Assembly: GCF_032854445.1 (NCBI RefSeq)
Contig: NW_027018271.1
Coordinates: 1 to 48,723, forward strand
Origin: Liolophura sinensis
Taxonomy: Eukaryota > Mollusca > Polyplacophora > Chitonida > Chitonidae
Length of the DNA stretch: 48,723 bases
Direction of reading: 5' to 3'
Part shown: positions 11,701 through 24,114 of the stretch, in pieces
How positions within the stretch are numbered: position 1 is the first letter of the stretch
Layout: each line of letters begins with the position of its first letter
Notes under the pieces: generated by a model
What the model was told of the DNA's origin: nothing
The model's input: the letters and a program-made list of their open reading frames with translations, nothing else
The model's database searches: none
Made by a program: the position numbers and the translations under genes

Positions 11701-12604
11701 CTTCTAAGTCGAAGACAAACTCAATGTCTTTATCTACATGTTGAAAAACCACACCATTTGTATATAAAAACAACAAGGTACTTGATACAGTCTGCTGTAA
11801 AAAGTACAATTGAACACTGACCCACATCAATAAGGTGCCAAAAGATGCGCAATTGGGCCAGGCATCTCCAGCTGTTGAAAAATTGCAAATTTCCTTGGAT
11901 TGCATGGAGTAAGAGCCGTTGCTGGGCACGTGATTTTCACATAAATGCTCCATTCAATTGTCGCTACAGCCAAAAGTATTGGTCGGAGAGCAACGCGGTT
12001 TGCACCATTCGATTTCTCGTCACAAAATACGGCGGATTAGCCTCTTAACAGCAGCATTGGAACAGTTTTTCCACTTTTGGATTTTTGCCTGGGCTTTTTG
12101 CTAATTCAATTCGGCTACATTTACTATGTAATATCGCGACTGGTCATTACTATATTCAACTTTTGATTATAAGTTATGTGCCCTTCGGTAGCCCAGAAGA
12201 CGTCAAATCTTTGGGCCAAGCCCATTTAACTCATCCAGCAGATGTCTTTTTTCTAAGTCGAAGACAAACTCAATGTCTTTATCTACATGTTGAAAAACCA
12301 CACCATTTGTATATAAAAAAACACAAGGTACTTGATACAGTCTGCTGTAAAAAGTACAATTAAACATTGACCCACATCAATAAGGTGCCAAAAGATGCGC
12401 AATTGGGCCAGGCATCTCCAGCTGTTGAAAAATTGCAAATTTCCTTGGTTTCCATGGAGTAAGAGCCGTTGTTAGGCACGTGATTTTCACATAAATGCTC
12501 ATTCAATTGTAGCTACAGCCATAAGTGTTGGTCGGAGAGCAACGCGGTTTGCACCATTCGATTTCTCGTCACAAAATACGGCGGATTAGCCTCTTACCAG
12601 CAGC
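8219..12604. repeat. Indel-rich monomers M16-M23
   Basis: Eight monomers with lengths 540, 551, 548, 552, 548, 547, 551 and 549 bp, against an almost invariant 548 elsewhere. They carry about 35 single-base insertions or deletions, many in short homopolymers. Examples are AGAAGGACG near 8349, GACCCC near 8519, GGAAACAG near 8763 and 9313, GTCCTGC near 9597, TTGAAAATTG near 9680, AAGGTTATG near 9974, GTGGCCC near 11629 and TGTCCTTAC near 11696. Substitution haplotypes are otherwise ordinary: M16-M19 match M45-M48 in order, and M22-M23 match M7-M8. The pattern resembles residual long-read consensus error more than biological decay. Confidence 0.8.
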
Positions 12605-14796
12605 ATTGGAACAGTTTTTCCACTTTTGGATTTTTGCCTGGGCTTTTTGCTAATTAAATTCGGCTACATTTACTATGTAATATCGCGACTGGTCATTACT
12701 ATAGTCAACTTTTGATTATAAGTTATGTGCCCTTCGGTAGCCCAGAAGACGTCACATCTTTGGGCCAAGCCCATTTAACTCATCCAGCAATTGTCTTACT
12801 TCTAAGTCGAAGACAAACTCAATGTCTTTATCTACATGTTGAAAAACCACACCATTTGTATATAAAAACAACAATGTACTTGACGCAGTCTGCTGTAAAA
12901 AGTACAATTGAACACTGACCCACATCAATAAGGTGCCAAAAGATGCGCAATTGGGCCAGGCATCTCCAGCTGTTGAAAAATTGAAAATTTCCTTGGTTTC
13001 CATGGAGTAAGAGCCGTTGCTGGTCACGTGATTTTCACATAAATGCTCATTCAATTGTCGCTACAGCCAAAAGTATTGGTCGGAGAGCAACGCGGTTTGC
13101 ACCATTCGATTTCTCGTCACAAAATACGTCGGATTAGCCTCTTACCAGCAGCATTGGAACAGTTTTTCCACTTTTGGATTTTTGCCTGGGCTTTTTGCTA
13201 ATTAAATTCGGCTACATTTACTATGTATTATTGCGACTGGTGATTACTATAGTCAACTTTTCATTTTAAGTTATGTGCCCTTCGGTAGCCCAGAAGACGT
13301 CAAATCTTTGGGCCAAGCCCATTTAACTCATCCAGCAATTGTCTTACTTCTAAGTCGAAGACAAACTCAATGTCTTTATCTACATGTTGAAAAACCACAC
13401 CATTTGTATATAAAAACAACTATGTACTTGACACAGTCTGCTGTAAAAAGTACAATTGAACACTGACCCACATCAATAAGGTGCCAAAAGATGCGCAATT
13501 AGGCCAGGCATCTCCAGCTGTTGGAAAATTGCAAATTTCCTTGGTTTCCATGGAGTAAGAGCCGTTGTTAGGCACGTGATTTTCACATAAATGCTCATTC
13601 AATTGTAGCTACAGCCATAAGTGTTGGTCGGAGAGCAACGAGGTTTGCACCATTCGATTTCTCGTCACAAAATACGGCGGATTAGCCTCTTACCAGCAGC
13701 ATTGGAACAGTTTTTCCACTTTTGGATTTTTGCCTGGGCTTTTTGCTAATTCAATTCGGCTACATTTACTATGTAATATCGCGACTGGCCATTACTATAT
13801 TCAACTTTTGATTATAAGTTATGTGCCCTTCGGTAGCCCAGAAGACGTCAAATCTTTGGGCCAAGCCCATTTAACTCATCCAGCAATTGTCTTACTTCTA
13901 AGTCGAAGACAAACTCAATGTCTTTATCTACATGTTGAAAAACCACACCATTTGTATATAAAAACAAAAAGGTACTTGATACAGTCTGCTGTAAAAAGTA
14001 CAATTAAAAACTGACCCACATCAATAAGGTGCCAAAAGATGCGCAATTGGGCCAGGCATCTCCAGCTGTTGAAAAATTGCAAATTTCCTTGGTTTCCATG
14101 GAGTAAGAGCCGTTGCTGGGCACGTGATTTTCACATAAATGCTCATTCAATTGTCGCTACAGCCAAAAGTATTGGTCGGAGAGCAACGCGGTTTGCACCA
14201 TTCGATTTCTCGTCACAAAATACGTCGGATTAGCCTCTTACCAGCAGCATTGGAACAGTTTTTCCACTTTTGGATTTTTGCCTGGGCTTTTTGCTAATTC
14301 AATTCGGCTACATTTACTATGTAATATCGCGACTGGTCATTACTACAGTCAACTTTTTATTATAAGTTATGTGCCCTTCGGTAGCCCAGAAGACGTCAAA
14401 TCTTTGGGCCAAGCCCATTTAACTCATCGAGCAATTGTCTTACTTCTAAGTCGAAGACAAACTCAATGTCTTTATCTACATGTTGAAAAACCACACCATT
14501 TGTATATAAAAACAACAAGGTACTTGATACAGTCTGCTGTAAAAAGTACAATTAAACACTGACCCACATCAATAAGGTGCCAAAAGATGCGCAATTGGGC
14601 CAGGCATCTCCAGCTGTTGAAAAATTGCAAATTTCCTTGGTTTCCATGGAGTAAGAGCCGTTGTTAGGCACGTGATTTTCACATAAATGCTCATTCAATT
14701 GTAGCTACAGCCATAAGTGTTGGTCGGAGAGCAACGCGGTTTGCACCATTCGATTTCTCGTCACAAAATACGGCGGATTAGCCTCTTACCAGCAGC
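12605..14796. repeat. 4-monomer higher-order repeat, copy 1 (M24-M27)
   Basis: A unit of 2,192 bp made of four distinguishable subtypes. M24 has CAACAATGTACTTGACGCAG. M25 has TATTATTGCGACTGGTGATT, CAACTATGTAC, GCAATTAGG and a GAGGTTTGC end. M26 has CTGGCCATTAC and ACAAAAAGG. M27 has CTACAGTCAAC, TTTTTATTATAAG and CATCGAGCA. The next four monomers repeat the order. An older, more diverged copy is M9-M12 (4382-6573). Confidence 0.85.
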
Positions 14797-16989
14797 ATTG
14801 GAACAGTTTTTCCACTTTTGGATTTTTGCCTGGGCTTTTTGCTAATTAAATTCGGCTACATTTACTATGTAATATCGCGACTGGTCATTACTATAGTCAA
14901 CTTATGATTATAAGTTATGTGCCCTTCGGTAGCCCAGAAGACGTCAAATCTTTGGGCCAAGCCCATTTAACTCATCCAGCAATTGTCTTACTTCTAAGTC
15001 GAAGACAAACTCAATGTCTTTATCTACATGTTGAAAAACCACACCATTTGTATATAAAAACAACAATGTACTTGACGCAGTCTGCTGTAAAAAGTACAAT
15101 TGAACACTGACCCACATCAATAAGGTGCCAAAAGATGCGCAATTGGGCCAGGCATCTCCAGCTGTTGAAAAATTGCAAATTTCCTTGGTTTCCATGGAGT
15201 AAGAGCCGTTGCTGGTCACGTGATTTTCACATAAATGCTCATTCAATTGTCGCTACAGCCAAAAGTATTGGTCGGAGAGCAACGCGGTTTGCACCATTCG
15301 ATTTCTCGTCACAAAATACGTCGGATTAGCCTCTTACCAGCAGCATTGGAACAGTTTTTCCACTTTTTGATTTTTGCCTGGGCTTTTTGCTAATTAAATT
15401 CGGCTACATTTACTATGTATTATTGCGACTGGTGATTACTATAGTCAACTTTTCATTTTAAGTTATGTGCCCTTCGGTAGCCCAGAAGACGTCAAATCTT
15501 TGGGCCAAGCCCATTTAACTCATCCAGCAATTGTCTTACTTCTAAGTCGAAGACAAACTCAATGTCTTTATCTACATGTTGAAAAACCACACCATTTGTA
15601 TATAAAAACAACTATGTACTTGACACAGTCTGCTGTAAAAAGTACAATTGAACACTGACCCACATCAATAAGGTGCCAAAAGATGCGCAATTAGGCCAGG
15701 CATCTCCAGCTGTTGGAAAATTGCAAATTTCCTTGGTTTCCATGGAGTAAGAGCCGTTGTTAGGCACGTGATTTTCACATAAATGCTCATTCAATTGTAG
15801 CTACAGCCATAAGTGTTGGTCGGAGAGCAACGAGGTTTGCACCATTCGATTTCTCGTCACAAAATACGGCGGATTAGCCTCTTACCAGCAGCATTGGAAC
15901 AGTTTTTCCACTTTTGGATTTTTTGCCTGGGCTTTTTGCTAATTCAATTCGGCTACATTTACTATGTAATATCGCGACTGGCCATTACTATATTTAACTT
16001 TTGATTATAAGTTATGTGCCCTTCGGTAGCCCAGAAGACGTCAAATCTTTGGGCCAAGCCCATTTAACTCATCCAGCAATTGTCTTACTTCTAAGTCGAA
16101 GACAAACTCAATGTCTTTATCTACATGTTGAAAAACCACACCATTTGTATATAAAAACAAAAAGGTACTTGATACAGTCTGCTGTAAAAAGTACAATTAA
16201 ACACTGACCCACATCAATAAGGTGCCAAAAGATGCGCAATTGGGCCAGGCATCTCCAGCTGTTGAAAAATTGCAAATTTCCTTGGTTTCCATGGAGTAAG
16301 AGCCGTTGCTGGGCACGTGATTTTCACATAAATGCTCATTCAATTGTCGCTACAGCCAAACGTATTGGTCGGAGAGCAACGCGGTTTGCACCATTCGATT
16401 TCTCGTCACAAAATACGTCGGATTAGCCTCTTACCAGCAGCATTGGAACAGTTTTTCCACTTTTGGATTTTTGCCTGGGCTTTTTGCTAATTCAATTCGG
16501 CTACATTTACTATGTAATATCGCGACTGGTCATTACTACAGTCAACTTTTTATTATAAGTTATGTGCCCTTCGGTAGCCCAGAAGACGTCAAATCTTTGG
16601 GCCAAGCCCATTTAACTCATCCAGCAATTGTCTTACTTCTAAGTCGAAGACAAACTCAATGTCTTTATCTACATGTTGAAAAACCACACCATTTGTATAT
16701 AAAAACAACAAGGTACTTGATACAGTCTGCTGTAAAAAGTACAATTAAACACTGACCCACATCAATAAGGTGCCAAAAGATGCGCAATTGGGCCAGGCAT
16801 CTCCAGCTGTTGAAAAATTGCAAATTTCCTTGGTTTCCATGGAGTAAGAGCCGTTGTTAGGCACGTGATTTTCACATAAATGCTCATTCAATTGTAGCTA
16901 AAGCCATAAGTGTTGGTCGGAGAGCAACGAGGTTTGCACCATTCGATTTCTCGTCACAAAATACGGCGGATTAGCCTCTTACCAGCAGC
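14797..16989. repeat. 4-monomer higher-order repeat, copy 2 (M28-M31)
   Basis: Directly adjacent to copy 1 with the same subtype order, 2,193 bp (one extra T in M30 near 15920). Differences from copy 1 are few: CTTATGATT in M28 near 14902, TTTAACTT in M30, CCAAACG in M30 near 16357, CATCCAGCA instead of CATCGAGCA in M31, and GCTAAAGCC in M31 near 16899. The last marker is shared with M33 and M36, so M31's end belongs to the exchange series that continues rightwards. Confidence 0.83.
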
Positions 16990-19900
16990 ATTGGAACAGT
17001 TTTTCCACTTTTGGATTTTTGCCTGGGCTTTTTGCTAATTCAATTCGGCTACATTTACTATGTAATATCGCGACTGGCCATTACTATATTCAACTTTTGA
17101 TTATAAGTTATGTGCCCTTCGGTAGCCCAGAAGACGTCAAATCTTTGGGCCAAGCCCATTTAACTCATCCAGCAATTGTCTTACTTCTAAGTCGAAGACA
17201 AACTCAATGTCTTTATCTACATGTTGAAAAACCACACCATTTGTATATAAAAACAAAAAGGTACTTGATACAGTCTGCTGTAAAAAGTACAATTAAACAC
17301 TGACCCACATCAATAAGGTGCCAAAAGATGCGCAATTGGGCCAGGCATCTCCAGCTGTTGAAAAATTGCAAATTTCCTTGGTTTCCATGGAGTAAGAGCC
17401 GTTGCTGGGCACGTGATTTTCACATAAATGCTCATTCAATTGTCGCTACAGCCAAAAGTATTGGTCGGAGAGCAACGCGGTTTGCACCATTCGATTTCTC
17501 GTCACAAAATACGTCGGATTAGCCTCTTACTAGCAGTATTGGAACAGTTTTTCCACTTTGGGATTTTTGCCTGGGCTTTTTGCTAATTCAATTCGGCTAC
17601 ATTTACTATGTAATATCGCGACTGGTCATTACTATAGTCAACTTTTGATTATAAGTTATGTGCCCTTCGGTAGCCCAGAAGACGTCAAATCTTTGGGCCA
17701 AGCCCATTTAACTCATCCAGCAATTGTCTTACTTCTAAGTCGAAGACAAACTCAATGTCTTTATCTACATGTTGAAAAACCACACCATTTGTATATAAAA
17801 ACAACAAGGTACTTGATACAGTCTGCTGTAAAAAGTACAATTAAACACTGACCCACATCAATAAGGTGCCAAAAGATGCGCAATTGGGCCAGGCATCTCC
17901 AGCTGTTGAAAAATTGCAAATTTCCTTGGTTTCCATGGAGTAAGAGCCGTTGTTAGGCACGTGATTTTCACATAAATGCTCATTCAATTGTAGCTAAAGC
18001 CATAAGTGTTGGTCGGAGAGCAACGAGGTTTGCACCATTCGATTTCTCGTCACAAAATACGGCGGATTAGCCTCTTACCAGCAGCATTGGAACAGTTTTT
18101 CCACTTTTGGATTTTTGCCTGGGCTTTTTGCTAATTCAATTCGGCTACATTTACTATGTAATATCGCGACTGGCCATTACTATATTCAACTTTTGATTAT
18201 AAGTTATGTGCCCTTCGGTAGCCCAGAAGACGTCAAATCTTTGGGCCAAGCCCATTTAACTCATCCAGCAATTGTCTTACTTCTAAGTCGAAGACAAGCT
18301 CAATGTCTTTATCTACATGTTGAAAAACCACACCATTTGTATATAAAAACAAAAAGGTACTTGATACAGTCTGCTGTAAAAAGTACAATTAAACACTGAC
18401 CCACATCAATAAGGTGCCAAAAGATGCGCAATTGGGCCAGGCATCTCCAGCTGTTGAAAAATTGCAAATTTCCTTGGTTTCCATGGAGTAAGAGCCGTTG
18501 CTGGGCACGTGATTTTCACATAAATGCTCATTCAATTGTCGCTACAGCCAAAAGTATTGGTCGGAGAGCAACGCGGTTTGCACCATTCGATTTCTCGTCA
18601 CAAAATACGTCGGATTAGCCTCTTACCAGCAGCATTGGAACAGTTTTTCCACTTTTGGATTTTTGCCTGGGCTTTTTGATAATTCAATTCGGCTACATTT
18701 ACTATGTAATATCGCGACTGGTCATTACTACAGTCAACTTTTTATTATAAGTTATGTGCCCTTCGGTAGCCCAGAAGACGTCAAATCTTTGGGCCAAGCC
18801 CATTTAACTCATCGAGCAATTGTCTTACTTCTAAGTCGAAGACAAACTCAATGTCTTTATCTACATGTTGAAAAACCACACCATTTGTATATAAAAACAA
18901 CAAGGTACTTGATACAGTCTGCTGTAAAAAGTACAATTAAACACTGACCCACATCAATAAGGTGCCAAAAGATGCGCAATTGGGCCAGGCATCTCCAGCT
19001 GTTGAAAAATTGCAAATTTCCTTGGTTTCCATGGAGTAAGAGCCGTTGCTGGTCACGTGATTTTCACATAAATGCTCATTCAATTGTCGCTACAGCCAAA
19101 AGTATTGGTCGGAGAGCAACGCGGTTTGCACCATTCGATTTCTCGTCACAAAATACGTCGGATTAGCCTCTTACTAGCAGTATTGGAACAGTTTTTCCAC
19201 TTTGGGATTTTTGCCTGGGCTTTTTGCTAATTCAATTCGGCTACATTTACTATGTAATATCGCGACTGGTCATTACTATAGTCAACTTTTGATTATAAGT
19301 TATGTGCCCTTCGGTAGCCCAGAAGACGTCAAATCTTTGGGCCAAGCCCATTTAACTCATCCAGCAATTGTCTTACTTCTAAGTCGAAGACAAACTCAAT
19401 GTCTTTATCTACATGTTGAAAAACCACACCATTTGTATATAAAAACAACAAGGTACTTGATACAGTCTGCTGTAAAAAGTACAATTAAACACTGACCCAC
19501 ATCAATAAGGTGCCAAAAGATGCGCAATTGGGCCAGGCATCTCCAGCTGTTGAAAAATTGCAAATTTCCTTGGTTTCCATGGAGTAAGAGCCGTTGTTAG
19601 GCACGTGATTTTCACATAAATGCTCATTCAATTGTAGCTAAAGCCATAAGTGTTGGTCGGAGAGCAACGCGGTTTGCACCATTCGATTTCTCGTCACAAA
19701 ATACGTCGGATTAGCCTCTTACCAGCAGCATTGGAACAGTTTTTCCACTTTTGGATTTTTGCCTGGGCTTTTTGCTAATTCAATTCGGCTACATTTACTA
19801 TGTAATATCGCGACTGGTCATTACTATATTCAACTTTTGATTATAAGTTATGTGCCCTTCGGTAGCCCAGAAGACGTCAAATCTTTGGGCCAAGCCAATT

Positions 19901-20825
19901 TAACTCATCCAGCAATTGTCTTACTTCTAAGTCGAAGACAAACTCAATGTCTTTATCTACATGTTGAAAAACCACACCATTTGTATATAAAAAACACAAG
20001 GTACTTGATACAGTCTGCTGTAAAAAGTACAACTGAACACTGACCCACATCAATAAGGTGCCAAAAGATGTGCAATTGGGCCAGGCATCTCCAGCTGTTG
20101 AAAAATTGCAAATTTCCTTGGTTTCCATGGAGTAAGAGCCGTTGTTAGGCACGTGATTTTCACATAAATGCTCATTCAATTGTCGCTACAGCCATAAGTG
20201 TTGGTCGGAGAGCAACGCGGTTTGCACCATTCGATTTCTCGTCACGAAATACGGCGGATTAGCCTCTTACCAGCAGCATTGGAACAGTTTTTCCACTTTT
20301 GGATTTTTGCCTGGGCTTTTTGCTAATTCAATTCGGCTACATTTACTATGTAATATCGCGACTGGTCATTACTATATTCAACTTTTGATTATAAGTTATG
20401 TGCTTTTCGGTAGCCCAGAAGACGTCAAATCTTTGGGCCAAGCCCATTTAACTCATCCAGCAATTGTCTTACTTCTAAGTCGAAGACAAACTCAATGTCT
20501 TTATCTACATGTTGAAAAACCACACCATTTGTATATAAAAACAAAAAGGTACTTGATACAGTCTGCTGTAAAAAGTACAATTGAACACTGACCCACATCA
20601 ATAAGGTGCCAAAAGATGCGCAATTGGGCCAGGCATCTCCAGCTGTTGAAAAATTGCAAATTTCCTTGGTTTCCATGGAGTAAGAGCCGTTGCTGGGCAC
20701 GTGATTTTCACATAAATGCTCATTCAATTGTCGCTACAGCCAAAAGTATTGGTCGGAGAGCAACGCGGTTTGCACCATTCGATTTCTCGTCACAAAATAC
20801 GGCGGATTATCCTCTTACCAGCAGC
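16990..20825. repeat. Shuffled monomers M32-M38
   Basis: Subtype order is r, t, r, s, t, u, v. Here r has CTGGCCATTAC and ACAAAAAGG, s has CTACAGTCAAC and CATCGAGCA, and t starts after CTAGCAGTATTGG. u has CAAGCCAATTT and GATGTGCAA. v has GTGCTTTTCGG and ends with GGATTATCC. r and t or s alternate, and the GCTAAAGCC marker appears in M31, M33 and M36. This fits one- and two-monomer unequal exchanges on the 4-monomer background to the left. Every unit is exactly 548 bp. Confidence 0.75.
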
Positions 20826-22470
20826 ATTGGAACAGTTTTTCCACTTTTGGATTTTTTCCTGGGCTTTTTGCTAATTAAATTCGGCTACATTTATTATGTA
20901 ATATCGCGACTGGTCATTACTATATTCAACTTTTGATTATAAGTTATGTGCCCTTCGGTAGCCCAGAAGACGTCAAATCTTTGGGCCAAGCCCATTTAAC
21001 TCATCCAGCAATTGTCTTACTTCTAAGTCGAAGACAAACTCAATGTCTTTATCTACATGTTGAAAAACCACACCATTTGTATATAAAAAACACAAGGTAC
21101 TTGATACAGTCTGCTGTAAAAAGTACAATTAAACACTGACCCACATCAATAAGGTGCCAAAAGATGCGCAATTGGGCCAGGCATCTCCAGCTGTTGAAAA
21201 ATTGCAAATTTCCTTGGTTTCCATGGAGTAAGAGCCGTTGTTAGGCACGTGATTTTCACATAAATGCTCATTCAATTGTAGCTACAGCCATAAGTGTTGG
21301 TCGGAGAGCAACGCGGTTCGCACCATTCGATTTCTCGTCACAAAATACGTCGGATTAGCCTCTTACCAGCAGCATTGGAACAGTTTTTCCACTTTTGGAT
21401 TTTTGCCTGGGCTTTTTGCTAATTCAATTCGGCTACATTTACTATGTAATATCGCGACTGGTCATTACTATAGTCAACTTTTGATTATAAGTTATGTGCC
21501 CTTCGCTAGCCCAGAAGACGTCAAATCTTTGGGCCAAGCCCATTTAACTCATCCAGCAATTGTCTTACTTCTAAGTCGAAGACAAACTCAATGTCTTTAT
21601 CTACATGTTGAAAAACCACACCATTTGTATATAAAAACAACAAGGTACTTGATACAGTCTGCTGTAAAAAGTACAATTGAACACTGACCCACATCAATAA
21701 GGTGCCAAAAGATGCGCAATTGGGCCAGGCATCTCCAGCTGTTGAAAAATTGCAAATTTCCTTGGTTTCCATGGAGTAAGAGCCGTTGCTGGTCACGTGA
21801 TTTTCACATAAATGCTCATTCAATTGTCGCTACAGCCAAAAGTATTGGTCGGAGAGCAACGCGGTTTGCACCATTCGATTTCTCGTCACAAAATACGTCG
21901 GATTAGCCTCTTACCAGCAGCATTGGAACAGTTTTTCTACTTTTGGATTTTTGCCTGGGCTTTTTGCTAATTAAATTCGGCTACATTTACTATGTATTAT
22001 TGCGACTGGTGATTACTATAGTCAACTTTTCATTATAAGTTATGTGCCCTTCGGTAGCCCAGAAGACGTCAAATCTTTGGGCCAAGCCCATTTAAGTCAT
22101 CCAGCAATTGTCTTACTTCTAAGTCGAAGACAAACTCAATGTCTTTATCTACATGTTGAAAAACCACACCATTTGTATATAAAAACAACTATGTACTTGC
22201 TCACAGTCTGCTGTAAAAAGTACAATTGAACACTGACCCACATCAATAAGGTGCCAAAAGATGCGCAATTAGGCCAGGCATCTCCAGCTGTTGAAAAATT
22301 GCAAATTTCCTTGGTTTCCATGGAGTAAGAGCCGTTGCTGGGCACGTGATTTTCACATAAATGCTCATTCAATTGTCGCTACAGCCAAAAGTATTGGTCG
22401 GAGAGCAACGCGGTTTGCACCATTCGATTTCTCGTCACAAAATACGGCGGATTATCCTCTTACCAGCAGC
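20826..22470. repeat. 3-monomer higher-order repeat, copy 1 (M39-M41)
   Basis: A 1,645-bp unit. M39 carries TTTATTATGTAAT, the TTAGGC haplotype and GGTTCGCACC. M40 carries CTTCGCTAGCCC. M41 begins as the TATTATTGCGACTGG subtype with CATTTAAGTCATCC but ends as a different subtype (GCTGGGCACG, GGCGGATTATCC). The order repeats immediately to the right. M41 also has a private extra base, giving CTTGCTCACAG near 22197, so it is 549 bp. Confidence 0.86.
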
Positions 22471-24114
22471 ATTGGAACAGTTTTTCCACTTTTGGATTTT
22501 TGCCTGGGCTTTTTGCTAATTAAATTCGGCTACATTTATTATGTAATATCGCGACTGGTCATTACTATATTCAACTTTTGATTATAAGTTATGTGCCCTT
22601 CGGTAGCCCAGAAGACGTCAAATCTTTGGGCCAAGCCCATTTAACTCATCCAGCAATTGTCTTACTTCTAAGTCGAAGACAAACTCAATGTCTTTATCTA
22701 CATGTTGAAAAACCACACCATTTGTATATAAAAAACACAAGGTACTTGATACAGTCTGCTGTAAAAAGTACAATTAAACACTGACCCACATCAATAAGGT
22801 GCCAAAAGATGCGCAATTGGGCCAGGCATCTCCAGCTGTTGAAAAATTGCAAATTTCCTTGGTTTCCATGGAGTAAGAGCCGTTGTTAGGCACGTGATTT
22901 TCACATAAATGCTCATTCAATTGTAGCTACAGCCATAAGTGTTGGTCGGAGAGCAACGCGGTTCGCACCATTCGATTTCTCGTCACAAAATACGTCGGAT
23001 TAGCCTCTTACCAGCAGCATTGGAACAGTTTTTCCACTTTTGGATTTTTGCCTGGGCTTTTTGCTAATTCAATTCGGCTACATTTACTATGTAATATCGC
23101 GACTGGTCATTACTATAGTCAACTTTTGATTATAAGTTATGTGCCCTTCGCTAGCCCAGAAGACGTCAAATCTTTGGGCCAAGCCCATTTAACTCATCCA
23201 GCAATTGTCTTACTTCTAAGTCGAAGACAAACTCAATGTCTTTATCTACATGTTGAAAAACCACACCATTTGTATATAAAAACAACAAGGTACTTGATAC
23301 AGTCTGCTGTAAAAAGTACAATTGAACACTGACCCACATCAATAAGGTGCCAAAAGATGCGCAATTGGGCCAGGCATCTCCAGCTGTTGAAAAATTGCAA
23401 ATTTCCTTGGTTTCCATGGAGTAAGAGCCGTTGCTGGTCACGTGATTTTCACATAAATGCTCATTCAATTGTCGCTACAGCCAAAAGTATTGGTCGGAGA
23501 GCAACGCGGTTTGCACCATTCGATTTCTCGTCACAAAATACGTCGGATTAGCCTCTTACCAGCAGCATTGGAACAGTTTTTCTACTTTTGGATTTTTGCC
23601 TGGGCTTTTTGCTAATTAAATTCGGCTACATTTACTATGTATTATTGCGACTGGTGATTACTATAGTCAACTTTTCATTATAAGTTATGTGCCCTTCGGT
23701 AGCCCAGAAGACGTCAAATCTTTGGGCCAAGCCCATTTAAGTCATCCAGCAATTGTCTTACTTCTAAGTCGAAGACAAACTCAATGTCTTTATCTACATG
23801 TTGAAAAACCACACCATTTGTATATAAAAACAACTATGTACTTGACACAGTCTGCTGTAAAAAGTACAATTGAACACTGACCCACATCAATAAGGTGCCA
23901 AAAGATGCGCAATTAGGCCAGGCATCTCCAGCTGTTGGAAAATTGCAAATTTCCTTGGTTTCCATGGAGTAAGAGCCGTTGTTAGGCACGTGATTTTCAC
24001 ATAAATGCTCATTCAATTGTAGCTACAGCCATAAGTGTTGGTCGGAGAGCAACGAGGTTTGCACCATTCGATTTCTCGTCACAAAATACGGCGGATTAGC
24101 CTCTTACCAGCAGC
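22471..24114. repeat. 3-monomer higher-order repeat, copy 2 (M42-M44)
   Basis: A 1,644-bp copy with the same rare markers: TTTATTATGTAAT and GGTTCGCACC in M42, CTTCGCTAGCCC in M43, and TTTTTCTACTTTTGG plus CATTTAAGTCATCC in M44. M44 keeps the full subtype to its end (GTTGGAAAATTG, TTAGGC, GAGGTTTGC), unlike its partner M41. M44 is therefore probably the parental form and M41 the recombinant. Confidence 0.86.

Larger units (their letters stand above)
10958..18085. repeat. Dimeric alternation (1,096-bp period) across M21-M33
   Basis: The linked 3' haplotype GTTAGGCACG followed by CCATAAGTG occurs in every odd monomer from M21 to M33 (M21, 23, 25, 27, 29, 31, 33). The even ones between them carry GCTGGGCACG or GCTGGTCACG followed by CCAAACG or CCAAAAG. 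Thirteen consecutive monomers thus follow a two-monomer rhythm. Over the window the TTAGGC haplotype is in about 19 monomers: M6, 8, 10, 13, 15, 21-33 odd, 36, 37, 39, 42, 44, 48 and 60. Confidence 0.78.

Noticed and set aside
20826-24114. RNA polymerase III B-box (GGTTCGCACC) in the w-type monomers M39 and M42, also M15
   Set aside because: It has one mismatch to the core consensus, most monomers read GGTTTGCACC, and no convincing A-box lies at the right distance upstream, so a tRNA-derived origin is not supported.
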